Assembly: GCF_024793945.1 (NCBI RefSeq)
Contig: NZ_JANUSD010000009.1
Coordinates: forward strand, 62,001-126,000
DNA length: 64,000 bases
Direction: 5' to 3'
From: Emticicia fluvialis
GTDB taxonomy: Bacteria; Bacteroidota; Bacteroidia; Cytophagales; Spirosomataceae
In this document: positions 50,287-60,082 of the stretch, in pieces
How positions within the stretch are numbered: position 1 is the first letter of the stretch
Layout: each line of letters begins with the position of its first letter
Translations under genes and position numbers: made by a program
Notes under the pieces: model-generated
Database searches by the model: none
Seen by the model: only the letters and a program-made list of their open reading frames with translations
Told to the model about the DNA's origin: nothing

Positions 50287-53200
50287 ATGAAACAATCCTA
50301 CTCTGTTTCTATCAGAGCGAGAGCTCTGATTATGCTGTTTTTTGTCCTCGGGACCTCTGCATTCGCCCAAAGAAAAATCACAGGAAAGGTTCTTGATGCT
50401 GAAGCCCAAATGGGTTTGCCGGGTGTAACGGTTCTCTTGAAGGGCGCTACGAAAGGTACATCAACTGACGCCAACGGTAATTTTACGTTGGATGTTCCGC
50501 AAAATGGCGGAACGCTTGTTTTCTCTTCTATAGGGTATGAAACCAAAGAAGAAGTAATCGGTAACCGCTCTGAGGTAAACGTTTCGTTAATGTCTGACAC
50601 CAAGACACTTAACGAAGTTGTTGTAACGGGTTATGCTTCTCAGCGCAAGAAAGACATTACCGGTGCCGTAACTGTGGTAGGAGCAAAAGAACTAACCGCC
50701 ACACCTACCGCCAGCGTAACACAAATGTTACAAGGTAGAGCCTCTGGTGTAACCGTTGGTAACGACAACTCTCCGGGTGGTGGTACCATGGTTCGTATCC
50801 GTGGTTTTGGTTCAGTTAACAACAACAGCCCTCTTTATGTAATTGACGGTGTGCCTACTCAAGGTACCCTGAACCAGATTAACCCGAACGATATTGAGTC
50901 GATGCAGGTATTGAAAGATGCATCTGCTGCATCAATCTACGGTGCTCGTGCAGCCAACGGGGTTGTGATTATCACTACCAAAAAAGGTAAACCAGGTGAG
51001 CCAAGTATCTCATTTGATTTTTATACAGGTACTCAAAGACCTGGTAAAATGCTTGATTTATTGAATACCAAAGAATTAGGCGAATACTTGTACCGTGCTG
51101 ATGTTGGAGCAGGTAAAACACCTTGGACCACCTCACCATCAGTACAATACAAATTTGCACAGGATGGTACGCAAACCGTGGCCGATTATATTTACCCTAA
51201 CGTTTATGGTTCTTTGCCTGCAGGTATTACTTATACCAATGACATTGCAGACCCTAACCTGGGTAAAACGGCTTTCAATATTACTAAAGCCAACAAAGAA
51301 GGTACTAACTGGCAGGATGTAATCTTTGATCCGGCTCCGATCTCAAATTACCAGGTTGGTGCAACGGGTGGTACTAACAATGCTAAATATGCGGTTTCTG
51401 CCAACTATTTCAAACAAGATGGTATTCTGAGATACACGAAATATGACAGATACTCAGTTAGAGCAAACACTGAATTGAAAAAAGGAAGATTTACTTTGGG
51501 TGAAAACCTGACGGTGTCTTATGATGAAAGACAAGGTATTACGAACAACGACGAGTCTAACCCGATTATGTTTGCTATCCGCGTTCACCCTATTATCCCC
51601 GTGTTTGATATTACCGGTGGCCCGAGTGCTTTGGGTGGTACTAACAGCTCGCCTTACAATGGTTTTGCAGGTAGTAAAGGTGTAAACCTGGGTAACGCAC
51701 CTAACCCATTGGCCAGATTGTATCGTGAAAAAGACAACATCACCAAAGGAACACACATTTTCGGTAACGTATTTGCAGAGTTAGACCTTATCCCGGGTTT
51801 AAAAGCAAGAACAAGTTTAGGTTTGGAATATAACCAATACAACCGTTCAGAGTATTTTCACCGCGATATTGAGGCTGCTGAGGCAAGAGCCGCAAACAGC
51901 TTGAACGTTATTAATAACTATGACCGCTCAGTTACCTGGTTCAATACCTTAAACTATAATAAAGAAATTGGCTCTCATAGCTTCAATGTTCTGGTTGGTA
52001 CTGAGGCCGTTACAACTTATGCGTTTGGTTTCCAGGCCAACAGAAGTGGTTTTGCATTTGACGATTTGGAGTATCGTTATCTTGACGCAGGTGCAGCAGC
52101 CGGTTTAAATAACTCAGGCGGTGGTGCTACTGTAAGTGCTTTGTTCTCTCAATTCGGCAAAGTAAACTATGCTTACAAAGATATATACCTGGCTGACTTC
52201 ACGCTTCGTCGCGATGGTTCGTCACGTTTCTCGGCTGCTAACAGATACGGTATCTTCCCGGCGTTTTCAGTAGGCGTACGTTTGTCTGAATACGCATTTA
52301 TGAAAGAGTTGAAATTCCTTAACGATATGAAAGTGCGCTTAGGCTGGGGTAAAACTGGTAACCAGTTGATACCAAACGTTTACAACGCCTATACACTTTA
52401 TGCAGCAGACCCTATCAGAAATGCTTATGACATCAATGGTACGGGTTCATCGATTGTTGGTGGTTTTGACCTTGTTCAGTTTGGTAACCCTAACGGTAAG
52501 TGGGAAACAACAACTTCTACAAACATTGGTATCGATGCGGTGTTGTTTAATAGCAAACTTGAGTTTGTATTAGACCTTTACAAGCGTGTAACTTCTGATA
52601 TGTTAACGCAGATTGCTATTCCAAGAACTGCAGGTACTGGTACTATACCTTATACCAACATTGGTGAGGTGCAAAACAAAGGTATTGACCTTGGCTTAAA
52701 CTACCGCGATAAAATCGGCGACTTCCGTTACACAGTGGGTGTGAATTTTTCGCACTACAAAAACGAGGTTATTAAGTTGAATAATGACCCGAATGCTACC
52801 ATATTTGGTTTCACTACGCGTCTTCCGGCAATTTCTGCCACCAAAGCGGGTTTACCAATTGCCAGCTATTATGGTTATATTGTTGATGGTGTAATTAAAG
52901 ATGATGCTGAAGCAGCTGCTGCACCTAAATTTGGTTCGTATACAAGAGCCGGAACATTCAAGTTCAGAGATGTAAACGGTGACGGTGTAATTACCGCAGC
53001 CGACAGAACCATAATAGGTAACCCGCATCCTGACTTTACGTATGGTATCAATGTAAACCTGGGTTATAAAAACTGGGATCTGACCTTATTCGGACAAGGA
53101 AGCCAAGGTAACCAGATTTTCAACTATGTTAGATACTGGACAGACTTCAACACCTTCCAGGGAAACAGATCTAAAGATATGTTGTATAAATCATGGCAAA

Positions 53201-53541
53201 AACCTGGTGATGATGCTAAACTTCCTCGTTTGAACTCGAGTGATGCAACCAGCCAGCAGGTATCTTCTTACTTCCTTGAAGATGGTTCTTACCTACGTCT
53301 GAAAAACATTCAGTTAACCTACACGTTACCTACCAGCCTGATTAAAAAAGCTGGTTTAGGCAGTGCTCAGGTTTATGTACAAGGACAAAACCTCTTTACA
53401 ATTACCAAGTATACTGGTCTTGACCCAGATATTAACCTAAGAAGATCTGGTAATGACAACCAGGATATCCACATGGGTATTGACGAAGGTGCTTACCCTG
53501 TTGCAAAATCATACCTGGTTGGTCTTCGTTTAGGATTCTAA
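50287..53541 (+). CDS. susC: SusC/RagA-type TonB-linked outer-membrane transporter
   Basis: A 1084-residue SusC-like outer-membrane channel that imports glycans or other large nutrients with TonB energy. The N-terminus is a signal peptide (ends FAQ at residue ~27), then a carboxypeptidase-regulatory-like domain (KITGKVLDAEAQMGLPGVTVLLKGATKG), then the plug (NEVVVTGYASQRKKDITGAVTVV ... GGTMVRIRGFGSVNNNSPLYVIDGVP), then the 22-stranded barrel. The TonB box region is expected around LNEVVVTGY. It is 28 nt upstream of its SusD partner. The substrate is unknown: no glycosidase is adjacent, so it may not be a classical polysaccharide locus. Confidence 0.96.
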   Translation: MKQSYSVSIRARALIMLFFVLGTSAFAQRKITGKVLDAEAQMGLPGVTVLLKGATKGTSTDANGNFTLDVPQNGGTLVFSSIGYETKEEVIGNRSEVNVSLMSDTKTLNEVVVTGYASQRKKDITGAVTVVGAKELTATPTASVTQMLQGRASGVTVGNDNSPGGGTMVRIRGFGSVNNNSPLYVIDGVPTQGTLNQINPNDIESMQVLKDASAASIYGARAANGVVIITTKKGKPGEPSISFDFYTGTQRPGKMLDLLNTKELGEYLYRADVGAGKTPWTTSPSVQYKFAQDGTQTVADYIYPNVYGSLPAGITYTNDIADPNLGKTAFNITKANKEGTNWQDVIFDPAPISNYQVGATGGTNNAKYAVSANYFKQDGILRYTKYDRYSVRANTELKKGRFTLGENLTVSYDERQGITNNDESNPIMFAIRVHPIIPVFDITGGPSALGGTNSSPYNGFAGSKGVNLGNAPNPLARLYREKDNITKGTHIFGNVFAELDLIPGLKARTSLGLEYNQYNRSEYFHRDIEAAEARAANSLNVINNYDRSVTWFNTLNYNKEIGSHSFNVLVGTEAVTTYAFGFQANRSGFAFDDLEYRYLDAGAAAGLNNSGGGATVSALFSQFGKVNYAYKDIYLADFTLRRDGSSRFSAANRYGIFPAFSVGVRLSEYAFMKELKFLNDMKVRLGWGKTGNQLIPNVYNAYTLYAADPIRNAYDINGTGSSIVGGFDLVQFGNPNGKWETTTSTNIGIDAVLFNSKLEFVLDLYKRVTSDMLTQIAIPRTAGTGTIPYTNIGEVQNKGIDLGLNYRDKIGDFRYTVGVNFSHYKNEVIKLNNDPNATIFGFTTRLPAISATKAGLPIASYYGYIVDGVIKDDAEAAAAPKFGSYTRAGTFKFRDVNGDGVITAADRTIIGNPHPDFTYGINVNLGYKNWDLTLFGQGSQGNQIFNYVRYWTDFNTFQGNRSKDMLYKSWQKPGDDAKLPRLNSSDATSQQVSSYFLEDGSYLRLKNIQLTYTLPTSLIKKAGLGSAQVYVQGQNLFTITKYTGLDPDINLRRSGNDNQDIHMGIDEGAYPVAKSYLVGLRLGF

Positions 53542-53569
53542 TTATCATAAATTACATTGACAAAAAAGA

Positions 53570-55339
53570 ATGAAAAAAACATTAATTATAGCATTATTAG
53601 TCGTAACAAACTTTGCTTGTTCTGACTCGTTCTTCGACCTGAAGCCGCAAGGACGTGCTTCTCAAAGTCAGTTGAAGACCAAAAATGGAGTAAACGCTCT
53701 TTTAATTGGGGTTTATTCTTTGCTTGACGGTGTAGGTTCTGGTAATACCGGACGTACATCAACTGTATCAAACTACGTGTATGGTGGGGTAGCTTCTGAT
53801 GATGCCGTAAAAGGTACTGATGCCGGTGACCAACCTGAGCAATCGTTTATTGAGCAATACAACTGGTTGGCAGATAACACTTATTTTCTTGGAAAATGGT
53901 GGGGTATGTATGATGGTGTTGCCAGAGCAAATGATGTAATTCAGGTAGTTGCCAGCCCGGATATCAGGGATATGACTGACGCTGAAAAAACTCAGGTGGT
54001 GGCAGAGGCTCGTTTCCTGAGAGGTTTCTACCATTTTGAATGTAAAAAAATGTGGAATAACGTTCCGTACATTGATGAGAAAATCTACAATGCTGCGGAT
54101 CCGAACTCAACAAAAATACCTAATACGGAAGATATCTGGCCAAAAATTGAAGCTGACTTCGCTTTTGCTGCTCAAAACCTTCCTACTGTTCAATCTCAAA
54201 AAGGTAGAGCAAGCCAATGGGCTGCAAAAGCAATGTTGGCCAAAGCATATTTGTTTCAGAAAAAATGGGCGCCTGCTAAAGCATTGTTGGAGGATATCCT
54301 GAAAAACTCTGGTAAAAAATTAATGACTAACTATCATGATAATTACAGAAACATTTATAATAATAATGCTGAATCAATCTTTGAGGTTCAGTTCTCTGTA
54401 AATGATGGTACTAACGGTGATAACGGTAACGTGGGTGACAACCTGAACTGGCCATACTCTTCAACCGCACCGGGTAGAGGTTGCTGCGGATTTTATCAGC
54501 CGTCACATAACCTGGTAAATGCATTTAAAACTGACGCGAATGGCTTGCCATTAATTGGCAACTCTGCTGATGGTACGCAGGATACTTACAACCAGGTTGA
54601 CCTACCAAACGACCAGGGAATCAGTGCAAGTACTGCTTTCACGCTTGATAAATCGATTCCGGTTGACCCAAGACTTGACTGGACAGTTGGCCGCAGAGGT
54701 GTTAACTTCCTTGACTGGGGCCCGATGCCTGGTTCTACCTGGGTACGTGACCAGACTTATGCGGGGCCGTTCATTGGTAAAAAATGGATGTATTACCTTG
54801 CTGATGAAAACAGCTCAACGCACTCGACCAACAAACGTGCAGTTAACAATAACTTCAGAGTTGTTAAATTGTCTTCGGTAATTTTGTGGCTTGCTGAATG
54901 CGAAGTTGAACTTGGCAACCTTGGTGCTGCTGAAGGTTATGTTAATCAAATTCGTAACCGTGCTAAAAATGGTTCAGTACAAGATGCAACCGTAAATTAC
55001 AAAGTTGAGCCTTATGCTGCCGGTACATTTGCCAGCAAAGGTGCAGACTTTGCAAGAAATGCAGTTCGTATGGAAACCCGTCTTGAGTTTGCAATGGAAG
55101 GCCACCGTTTCTTCGACCTTGTTCGTTGGGGAATTGCAGATAAAGTGTTGAACAAATATGCACAGGAAGAAGCGCTTCCAGGTAAAGAGCCATCAGGAAG
55201 AACTTTCACCAAACGTGGTTATATGGCAGGTAAAGTATTTACTGCTCCTAAAAATAACTACTTCCCGCTGCCACAGGATGAAATCCTGAACAGCCAGAAA
55301 GACGGAAAACCTGTATTAGTTCAGAATCCGGGATATTAA
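53570..55339 (+). CDS. susD: SusD/RagB-type surface lipoprotein
   Basis: A 589-residue SusD-like lipoprotein that forms the extracellular lid of the SusC channel. The lipobox is TNFAC (cysteine at residue 17), followed by DSFFDLKPQG, the usual start of the family. The N-terminal TPR-like part contains ARFLRGFYHFECKKMWNNVPYI, and the C-terminal part has NQIRNRAKN and ETRLEFAMEGHRFFDLVRWG, both diagnostic of SusD. It is co-transcribed with SusC and ends in a strong terminator, so the operon holds only these two genes. Confidence 0.96.
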   Translation: MKKTLIIALLVVTNFACSDSFFDLKPQGRASQSQLKTKNGVNALLIGVYSLLDGVGSGNTGRTSTVSNYVYGGVASDDAVKGTDAGDQPEQSFIEQYNWLADNTYFLGKWWGMYDGVARANDVIQVVASPDIRDMTDAEKTQVVAEARFLRGFYHFECKKMWNNVPYIDEKIYNAADPNSTKIPNTEDIWPKIEADFAFAAQNLPTVQSQKGRASQWAAKAMLAKAYLFQKKWAPAKALLEDILKNSGKKLMTNYHDNYRNIYNNNAESIFEVQFSVNDGTNGDNGNVGDNLNWPYSSTAPGRGCCGFYQPSHNLVNAFKTDANGLPLIGNSADGTQDTYNQVDLPNDQGISASTAFTLDKSIPVDPRLDWTVGRRGVNFLDWGPMPGSTWVRDQTYAGPFIGKKWMYYLADENSSTHSTNKRAVNNNFRVVKLSSVILWLAECEVELGNLGAAEGYVNQIRNRAKNGSVQDATVNYKVEPYAAGTFASKGADFARNAVRMETRLEFAMEGHRFFDLVRWGIADKVLNKYAQEEALPGKEPSGRTFTKRGYMAGKVFTAPKNNYFPLPQDEILNSQKDGKPVLVQNPGY

Positions 55340-55361
55340 TCTCCTGAAATATAGATTTTTT

Positions 55362-55396
55362 AAAATAGCCAAAGCCGCGTGCTTTGGCTATTTTTT
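55362..55396 (+). terminator. Rho-independent terminator of the SusC/SusD operon
   Basis: Perfect 14-bp stem aaaatagccaaagc (55362-55375) with gctttggctatttt (55381-55394), 5-nt loop, then more T. 22 nt past the susD stop. Confidence 0.95.
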
Positions 55397-55469
55397 ATTG
55401 GTATAATTTATTAACTTTGGGATATACTGTTACCACAAGCAGTTGTTTCAACCTTATCATTATTAATTA

Positions 55470-56996
55470 ATGGCACTCCTTACCGTTTCTGATTGGGCTG
55501 CTTTTTTTGGCCGGTTTCATCCATTACTTGTACATTTGCCTATTGGCTTTCTGCTTATTGCGGGTGTCTTTGAGTTACTTAAGATTACCGGCCGGTTAAG
55601 TATAAGCGCAGAAGTAATGCAAAGCATTCTGTTGCTGTCGGCCATAGGGGCAACTATGGCTTGTGTGGCCGGATACTTTCTTTCTCTGGAAGGAGGCTAT
55701 GAAGCAGATATGCTTGAAGAACATAAAATGCAGGGAATATGGCTGGCTGTATTTTGCTGGCTGGCCTGGCTGGGAAAAAACAGATGGGTAAATGAAAGGG
55801 TGGGCCTTAGCAGTGTTTTGTATCTTCCGGCTTTGGTATTATCATTATTGCTTATGATTGCTGCCGGGCATCATGGCGGTAATCTGACACATGGTGAAAC
55901 GTATCTGACTGAAAACACACCACAACCCGTGAGAGGCTGGTTGGGTATGCCAGACAAAAAAGAACCTGTGCAAGAAAATGATGAGAAGAAACCAAAAATC
56001 AAAAACATTCAGGAGGCACTGGTGTATCAGGATATCATCAAACCTATTTTTAAGCAAAAGTGTGAGTCTTGCCATAATGCCAATAAAATGAAAGGAGACT
56101 TGAGAATGGATGAAATTGAGCTGCTTAAAAAAGGAGGAAAGCACGGTAATATTTTTGTGGCAGGTAATACAGAAAAGAGTGAGTTTATAAAGAGAATAAT
56201 CTTGCCGGAGACGGATGATGACCACATGCCTCCCAAAGGCAAAACGCAGATTACTGAAGATGAGCTGGCGCTACTAAAATGGTGGATAGAACAGGGAGCC
56301 ACTTTTGAGAAGAAGGTACGGGAAGTGCAAACCCCCGAAACCATAAAACCTATTCTGGCTAAATTAGGCTCTGGCGCGGGTACTGCTTCATCGGTAGATA
56401 AAGTGCCTCAGGATAAATTTGAGATAGAAGAAAAACTTCTTAATGAAAGCGTTGATAAATTAGATGAGGGTTCTGCACAAGCAATAAAAAAGACCGGAGC
56501 TTTGATTCTGCCTTTTGCCCAGAATAACAATTACATAGAGATTAGTTTTATCAACAAACCAAAACTGACTGATAATGAAGTTTCTGTGATTACAAAAGCA
56601 AAAGACCAGACCCTCTGGCTAAAACTGAGTAACACCCAGATAACAGATAAAGCCCTTGCCGAAGTTGCCAAGCTGACTAAACTTACACGACTGCATCTTG
56701 AAAATACCAAAGTGACTGACAATGGGCTGTATCAGCTCAACCCCTTGGTAGGTCTGGAATATTTAAATCTCACGGGCAACAAAATAAGCGATTCGGGACT
56801 AAAAAATCTTAAAACCCTTATAAATCTGAAGAAGCTATACCTTTGGAAAACAGATGTTACCCCAAAAGGTGCTGAAGAACTCAGAAAAAGCCTGCCAAAA
56901 CTGCAAATTGAGTTGGGTATGACAGAAGCGCAAATTGCTGATTTTTTGAAAGCAAAACCAAATGAAGTAAGTGACGATTTATATAAGAAAAAATAA
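55470..56996 (+). CDS. Membrane cytochrome c / leucine-rich repeat protein
   Basis: A 508-residue protein with three parts. Residues ~1-150 contain about four membrane helices of the DUF2231-like kind (VHLPIGFLLIAGVFEL, LLLSAIGATMACVAGYF, ...). Residues ~180-280 form a planctomycete-type cytochrome c domain with the heme site C198-x-x-C201-H202 (KCESCHNAN) and a candidate axial methionine M253 in HMPPKGK. Residues ~370-500 hold LRR units (LTRLHLENTKVTDNGLYQL, LEYLNLTGNKISDSGLKNL). The combination suggests an electron-carrier or redox-sensor protein at the envelope with a ligand-binding LRR region. Function is unknown. It stands alone between the SusD terminator and a convergent gene. Confidence 0.88.
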   Translation: MALLTVSDWAAFFGRFHPLLVHLPIGFLLIAGVFELLKITGRLSISAEVMQSILLLSAIGATMACVAGYFLSLEGGYEADMLEEHKMQGIWLAVFCWLAWLGKNRWVNERVGLSSVLYLPALVLSLLLMIAAGHHGGNLTHGETYLTENTPQPVRGWLGMPDKKEPVQENDEKKPKIKNIQEALVYQDIIKPIFKQKCESCHNANKMKGDLRMDEIELLKKGGKHGNIFVAGNTEKSEFIKRIILPETDDDHMPPKGKTQITEDELALLKWWIEQGATFEKKVREVQTPETIKPILAKLGSGAGTASSVDKVPQDKFEIEEKLLNESVDKLDEGSAQAIKKTGALILPFAQNNNYIEISFINKPKLTDNEVSVITKAKDQTLWLKLSNTQITDKALAEVAKLTKLTRLHLENTKVTDNGLYQLNPLVGLEYLNLTGNKISDSGLKNLKTLINLKKLYLWKTDVTPKGAEELRKSLPKLQIELGMTEAQIADFLKAKPNEVSDDLYKKK

Positions 56997-57020
56997 AGGT
57001 TGGAGTTAAACTCCAACCTT
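56996..57020. terminator. Shared terminator with a stop codon in its loop
   Basis: Perfect 11-bp stem aaggttggagt (56996-57006) with actccaacctt (57010-57020), 3-nt loop taa. The stop codon of the upstream gene ends at 56996 and the minus-strand GH3 stop (57008-57006) overlaps the loop. Both convergent genes therefore use one hairpin. Confidence 0.85.
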
Positions 57021-58568
57021 CGGATAATTCTTGTTCACAAACTCTTCCCAATCTTCTAACTGCTTGCCTTTCAATACTCTTGGAAATTTGTGCTGCCCAC
57101 CTTCTTTTCCTTTTTGCTTCATCCATTCATAAAATGCACTGGTTGGCAATACACGTAAAAATACATTCTTTAATGCATGGCCACGTTCAACGGCATAGTC
57201 GTCGTTCAGCTCACACAGTTTTTTATCTATCAGTTCGCAAAGTAAATTTTCATCAACTTTGCTGTCAGTTGCAACGTACCATTGATGGGCAAACAAAGGT
57301 GGGTGCTTCATACCAATTACTGTAAACTCACGCACATCAATGTCCATTTCTTTTGACACCAACTCTATGGCGTTGTTCATGTTATCTACAGAAAGGTGCT
57401 CACCACACAGACTAAGAAAATGCTTGGTTCGGCCGGTAATTTTTATCTCGGCTCTGGCTTTGTTGGTAAACTTAACGGTGTCGCCAATAAGATATCGCCA
57501 GGCACCGGCGCAGGTTGAAATCAGAAGGGCATAATCAACATCTTCCTGTACCTGATGCACCATTAGCGTTTCGGGTTTATCAACCACGTTGCCGTCTTCA
57601 TCAAAATTATTTTCGTTAAACGGAATAAACTCAAAAAATATACCCTGATTCAAAACAAGGCGCAGGTGGCCGTCGGGTCTGTCCTGGTAAGCCAGAAAAC
57701 CTTCAGAGGCCATGTAGGTTTCTATATAAATTACTGGTTTACCAAATAATTTTTCAAGACCTTGTTTGTAGGGTTCAAGAGAAACACCACCCCAGGCAAA
57801 AGCGGTAAGGTTGGGCCAAAGCTCATGAATATTTTTAAGATTGTAACGCTTGATTATTTTTTCGAGCAATATCGTATGCCAGGCAGGCACCCCGGCCAAA
57901 AAGCCAATATCCCAATACTGGGCATTTTCGGTAATTTCTTCCAGTTTGTTGGCCCAGTTTTTTTCGGCGGCAATTTTCTGACCCGGCTTATAGAAATTCT
58001 GAAACCAGAATGGGAGCGTACCAGTGGTTATTCCACTCAGGTCGCCTTCATAATGAGAATCTACTTCATTAAGAGCCGTGCTGCCACCCAGCATCAGGTA
58101 ACCTTTTTCGTAAATGTTTGAAGGAAGCTCATTGTAATGGCCCAACGCAATAATCTGGTTGATACTTGTGCGCTGAATAGCCTTTATCATTTCTTTAGTT
58201 ACGGGTATGGCCTTAGAGGCGGCGTCAGAAGTACCCGAACTTAAAGCAAAATATTTTACTCTTCCCGGCCAGCACACATTTTTTTCGCCGTTACGGGCTT
58301 TGTGCCACCATTCGGCATAAATTTTATTGTAGTCGTATATAGGAACAGATTCCTGAAACTTGGCATAAAACTCATTACCTTTTTCAAAAATAGCTGTACT
58401 CAGAATCTCTTCAAAATTGTATTTCTCGCCGAACTGAGTATATCTGGCTTTGGCAACTAACTTTGTAAAAGCCTTTTTTTGCCATTTCTGAGGTTTTACC
58501 TTTCTTATTTTTTGTATTGTACTTGTAAACTTTATACTTCCTTTTAATAAACTTCCTAAGACTGCCAT
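57006..58568 (-). CDS. GH3-family acyl-adenylating enzyme
   Basis: A 520-residue protein of the GH3 (auxin-responsive promoter) family. In plants these enzymes adenylate jasmonate, IAA and similar acids and join them to amino acids; in Bacteroidota homologues the substrate is not known. Characteristic regions are FALSSGTSDAASKAIPVTKE (ATP loop), WGGVSLEPYKQGLEKLFG, YMASEGFLAYQD and TGRTKHFLSLCGEHLSVDNM (C-terminal nucleotide contact). It ends inside a hairpin that it shares with the convergent cytochrome gene. Its upstream neighbour on the same strand is surE, 107 nt away, with nothing obvious in the gap. Confidence 0.92.
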   Translation of the reverse strand: MAVLGSLLKGSIKFTSTIQKIRKVKPQKWQKKAFTKLVAKARYTQFGEKYNFEEILSTAIFEKGNEFYAKFQESVPIYDYNKIYAEWWHKARNGEKNVCWPGRVKYFALSSGTSDAASKAIPVTKEMIKAIQRTSINQIIALGHYNELPSNIYEKGYLMLGGSTALNEVDSHYEGDLSGITTGTLPFWFQNFYKPGQKIAAEKNWANKLEEITENAQYWDIGFLAGVPAWHTILLEKIIKRYNLKNIHELWPNLTAFAWGGVSLEPYKQGLEKLFGKPVIYIETYMASEGFLAYQDRPDGHLRLVLNQGIFFEFIPFNENNFDEDGNVVDKPETLMVHQVQEDVDYALLISTCAGAWRYLIGDTVKFTNKARAEIKITGRTKHFLSLCGEHLSVDNMNNAIELVSKEMDIDVREFTVIGMKHPPLFAHQWYVATDSKVDENLLCELIDKKLCELNDDYAVERGHALKNVFLRVLPTSAFYEWMKQKGKEGGQHKFPRVLKGKQLEDWEEFVNKNYPKVGV

Positions 58569-58675
58569 AATAATAAAGTTAGTAGTTGAAGTGTAAACAG
58601 AGGCAATTATTATCTATTTCAGAAAGAATCTTTTCAAAACAGGTTAACAAACCCTAAATCACCCAATCATTTAAT

Positions 58676-59443
58676 CTAAAGCTTCCACTTTTTCAAAGTT
58701 TTGATTTCCGGGTACGCTGTACGGTCATATTGTACCGGCACAATGGCTGCATAATTATTCTCCATAGCCCATATATCCGTATCCTGGCTGTCTGGTTCTC
58801 TATTCACAAAATCGCCACCCATCCAGAAGTATGGTCTGCCATATAAATCGGTGCGGGCATCAAATTCTTCGCGCCAGTAGCCGTTGGTTTGTCTGCAAAT
58901 TTTAATGCCCTTGATAGGCTCATCAGATTTTACCGGAAAATTTACATTGAGCGCCGTATGTGGAGGAACGCCATTTTTTAAAGATTTTTCAACAATTTTT
59001 TTCAATAAACGTTTCGTGTGGCTAAAATCTGCATCATAGCGGAAATCATTTAAAGAAAAGCCAATGGCCGGAATACCCTCGATTGAGGCTTCCACGGCAG
59101 CTGACATGGTACCGGAATAAAGCACAGAAACGGAGGCGTTCATGCCATGATTAATGCCGCTCACAACCAGGTCTATTTTTTTTCCTTTCAGAAAATGATG
59201 CTTGGCCAGTTTAACGCAATCGGCCGGAGTGCCAGAACACTCGTAGGCTTCAACTCCTTCAAAAATCTTTGATTTTTTTATATGTATAGTACTATCAACT
59301 GTTATTGCATGGCCCATTCCTGAGTTGGGGCTGTCTGGCGCTACCACAAACACATCGCCGATTTTCTTTACTATATCAATTAAAACAGAAATCCCTTTTG
59401 ATGTTATACCATCATCATTGGTTACTAAAATAAGTGGTTTCAT
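58676..59443 (-). CDS. surE: 5'/3'-nucleotidase SurE
   Basis: A 255-residue metal-dependent nucleotidase that removes phosphate from nucleoside monophosphates and short polyphosphates. The N-terminus ILVTNDDGITSKGI carries the metal-binding D-D pair, APDSPNSGMGHAIT the substrate loop and VVSGINHGMNASVSVLYSGTMSAAVEA the conserved Asn/serine block. Length and order match SurE throughout. It is transcribed opposite to the neighbouring GNAT gene, whose start is 129 nt away. Confidence 0.96.
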   Translation of the reverse strand: MKPLILVTNDDGITSKGISVLIDIVKKIGDVFVVAPDSPNSGMGHAITVDSTIHIKKSKIFEGVEAYECSGTPADCVKLAKHHFLKGKKIDLVVSGINHGMNASVSVLYSGTMSAAVEASIEGIPAIGFSLNDFRYDADFSHTKRLLKKIVEKSLKNGVPPHTALNVNFPVKSDEPIKGIKICRQTNGYWREEFDARTDLYGRPYFWMGGDFVNREPDSQDTDIWAMENNYAAIVPVQYDRTAYPEIKTLKKWKL

Positions 59444-59544
59444 ATAGTCTTGTTAATATCACGCTCACGGGTACCCAAAATAAAGGCGCCTTTAGTAGAA
59501 TGCAATTTTTATGCAAATTAACAAAATGTTATGTAAGCAGAGTT

Positions 59545-59552
59545 TATATTTG
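59545..59552 (+). promoter_or_regulatory. Candidate -7 box of the second GNAT gene
   Basis: TATATTTG matches TAnnTTTG exactly, 20 nt before the start codon. The -33 region shows no clear TTTG. Confidence 0.4.
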
Positions 59553-59572
59553 CAAAGAAAATTATACAAAGT

Positions 59573-60082
59573 ATGAACCTGACCTACCGATTTGCCAATA
59601 CTGAAGATGTTGCCCTGATTCGTGAAATTGCTGAAAAAACCTGGTTTGAAACTTATGTGCCTATTTTGGGCAAGGAGCAACCCCAATACATGTTTGATTT
59701 AATTTACAGCATTGAAGGTCTTGAAGAACAACTAAACGATGGCCAGGTTTTTGTTTTGCAGTTTTTGGCTGATGATACCGGGCAGCAAATACCCGTTGCC
59801 TTTGCTTCTTATTCTGTAAAAGATATTTCTTTAAAGATTTATAAGCTAAACAAAATATATCTGAACCCTGATTACCAGGGAGGCGGCCTTGGCAAAAAAC
59901 TGCTGGCACAAGTTGAGAATGAGGTAAAAGGATTAGGAGGGGTTTGGCTCGATTTGAATGTAAACCGTTTCAACAAAGCCAGATTCTTTTATGAGAAAAT
60001 GGGCTTTGAAATTATTGCAGAAGAGGATATTCCTATTGGCGATTATTTTATGAACGATTATATAATGCGCAAAAAGCTATAA
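59573..60082 (+). CDS. GNAT-family N-acetyltransferase
   Basis: A 169-residue acetyl-CoA-dependent acetyltransferase. LNKIYLNPDYQGGGLGKKLLAQVENEVKGLG is the acetyl-CoA binding core (Q/R-x-x-G-x-G/A), and LDLNVNRFNKARFFYEKMGFEIIAEEDIPIGDYFMNDYIMRK is the C-terminal block that closes the fold. Its sequence is unlike the GNAT gene at 4.6 kb. Substrate unknown. The last 6 nt overlap the end of the convergent YdeI gene. Confidence 0.9.
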   Translation: MNLTYRFANTEDVALIREIAEKTWFETYVPILGKEQPQYMFDLIYSIEGLEEQLNDGQVFVLQFLADDTGQQIPVAFASYSVKDISLKIYKLNKIYLNPDYQGGGLGKKLLAQVENEVKGLGGVWLDLNVNRFNKARFFYEKMGFEIIAEEDIPIGDYFMNDYIMRKKL

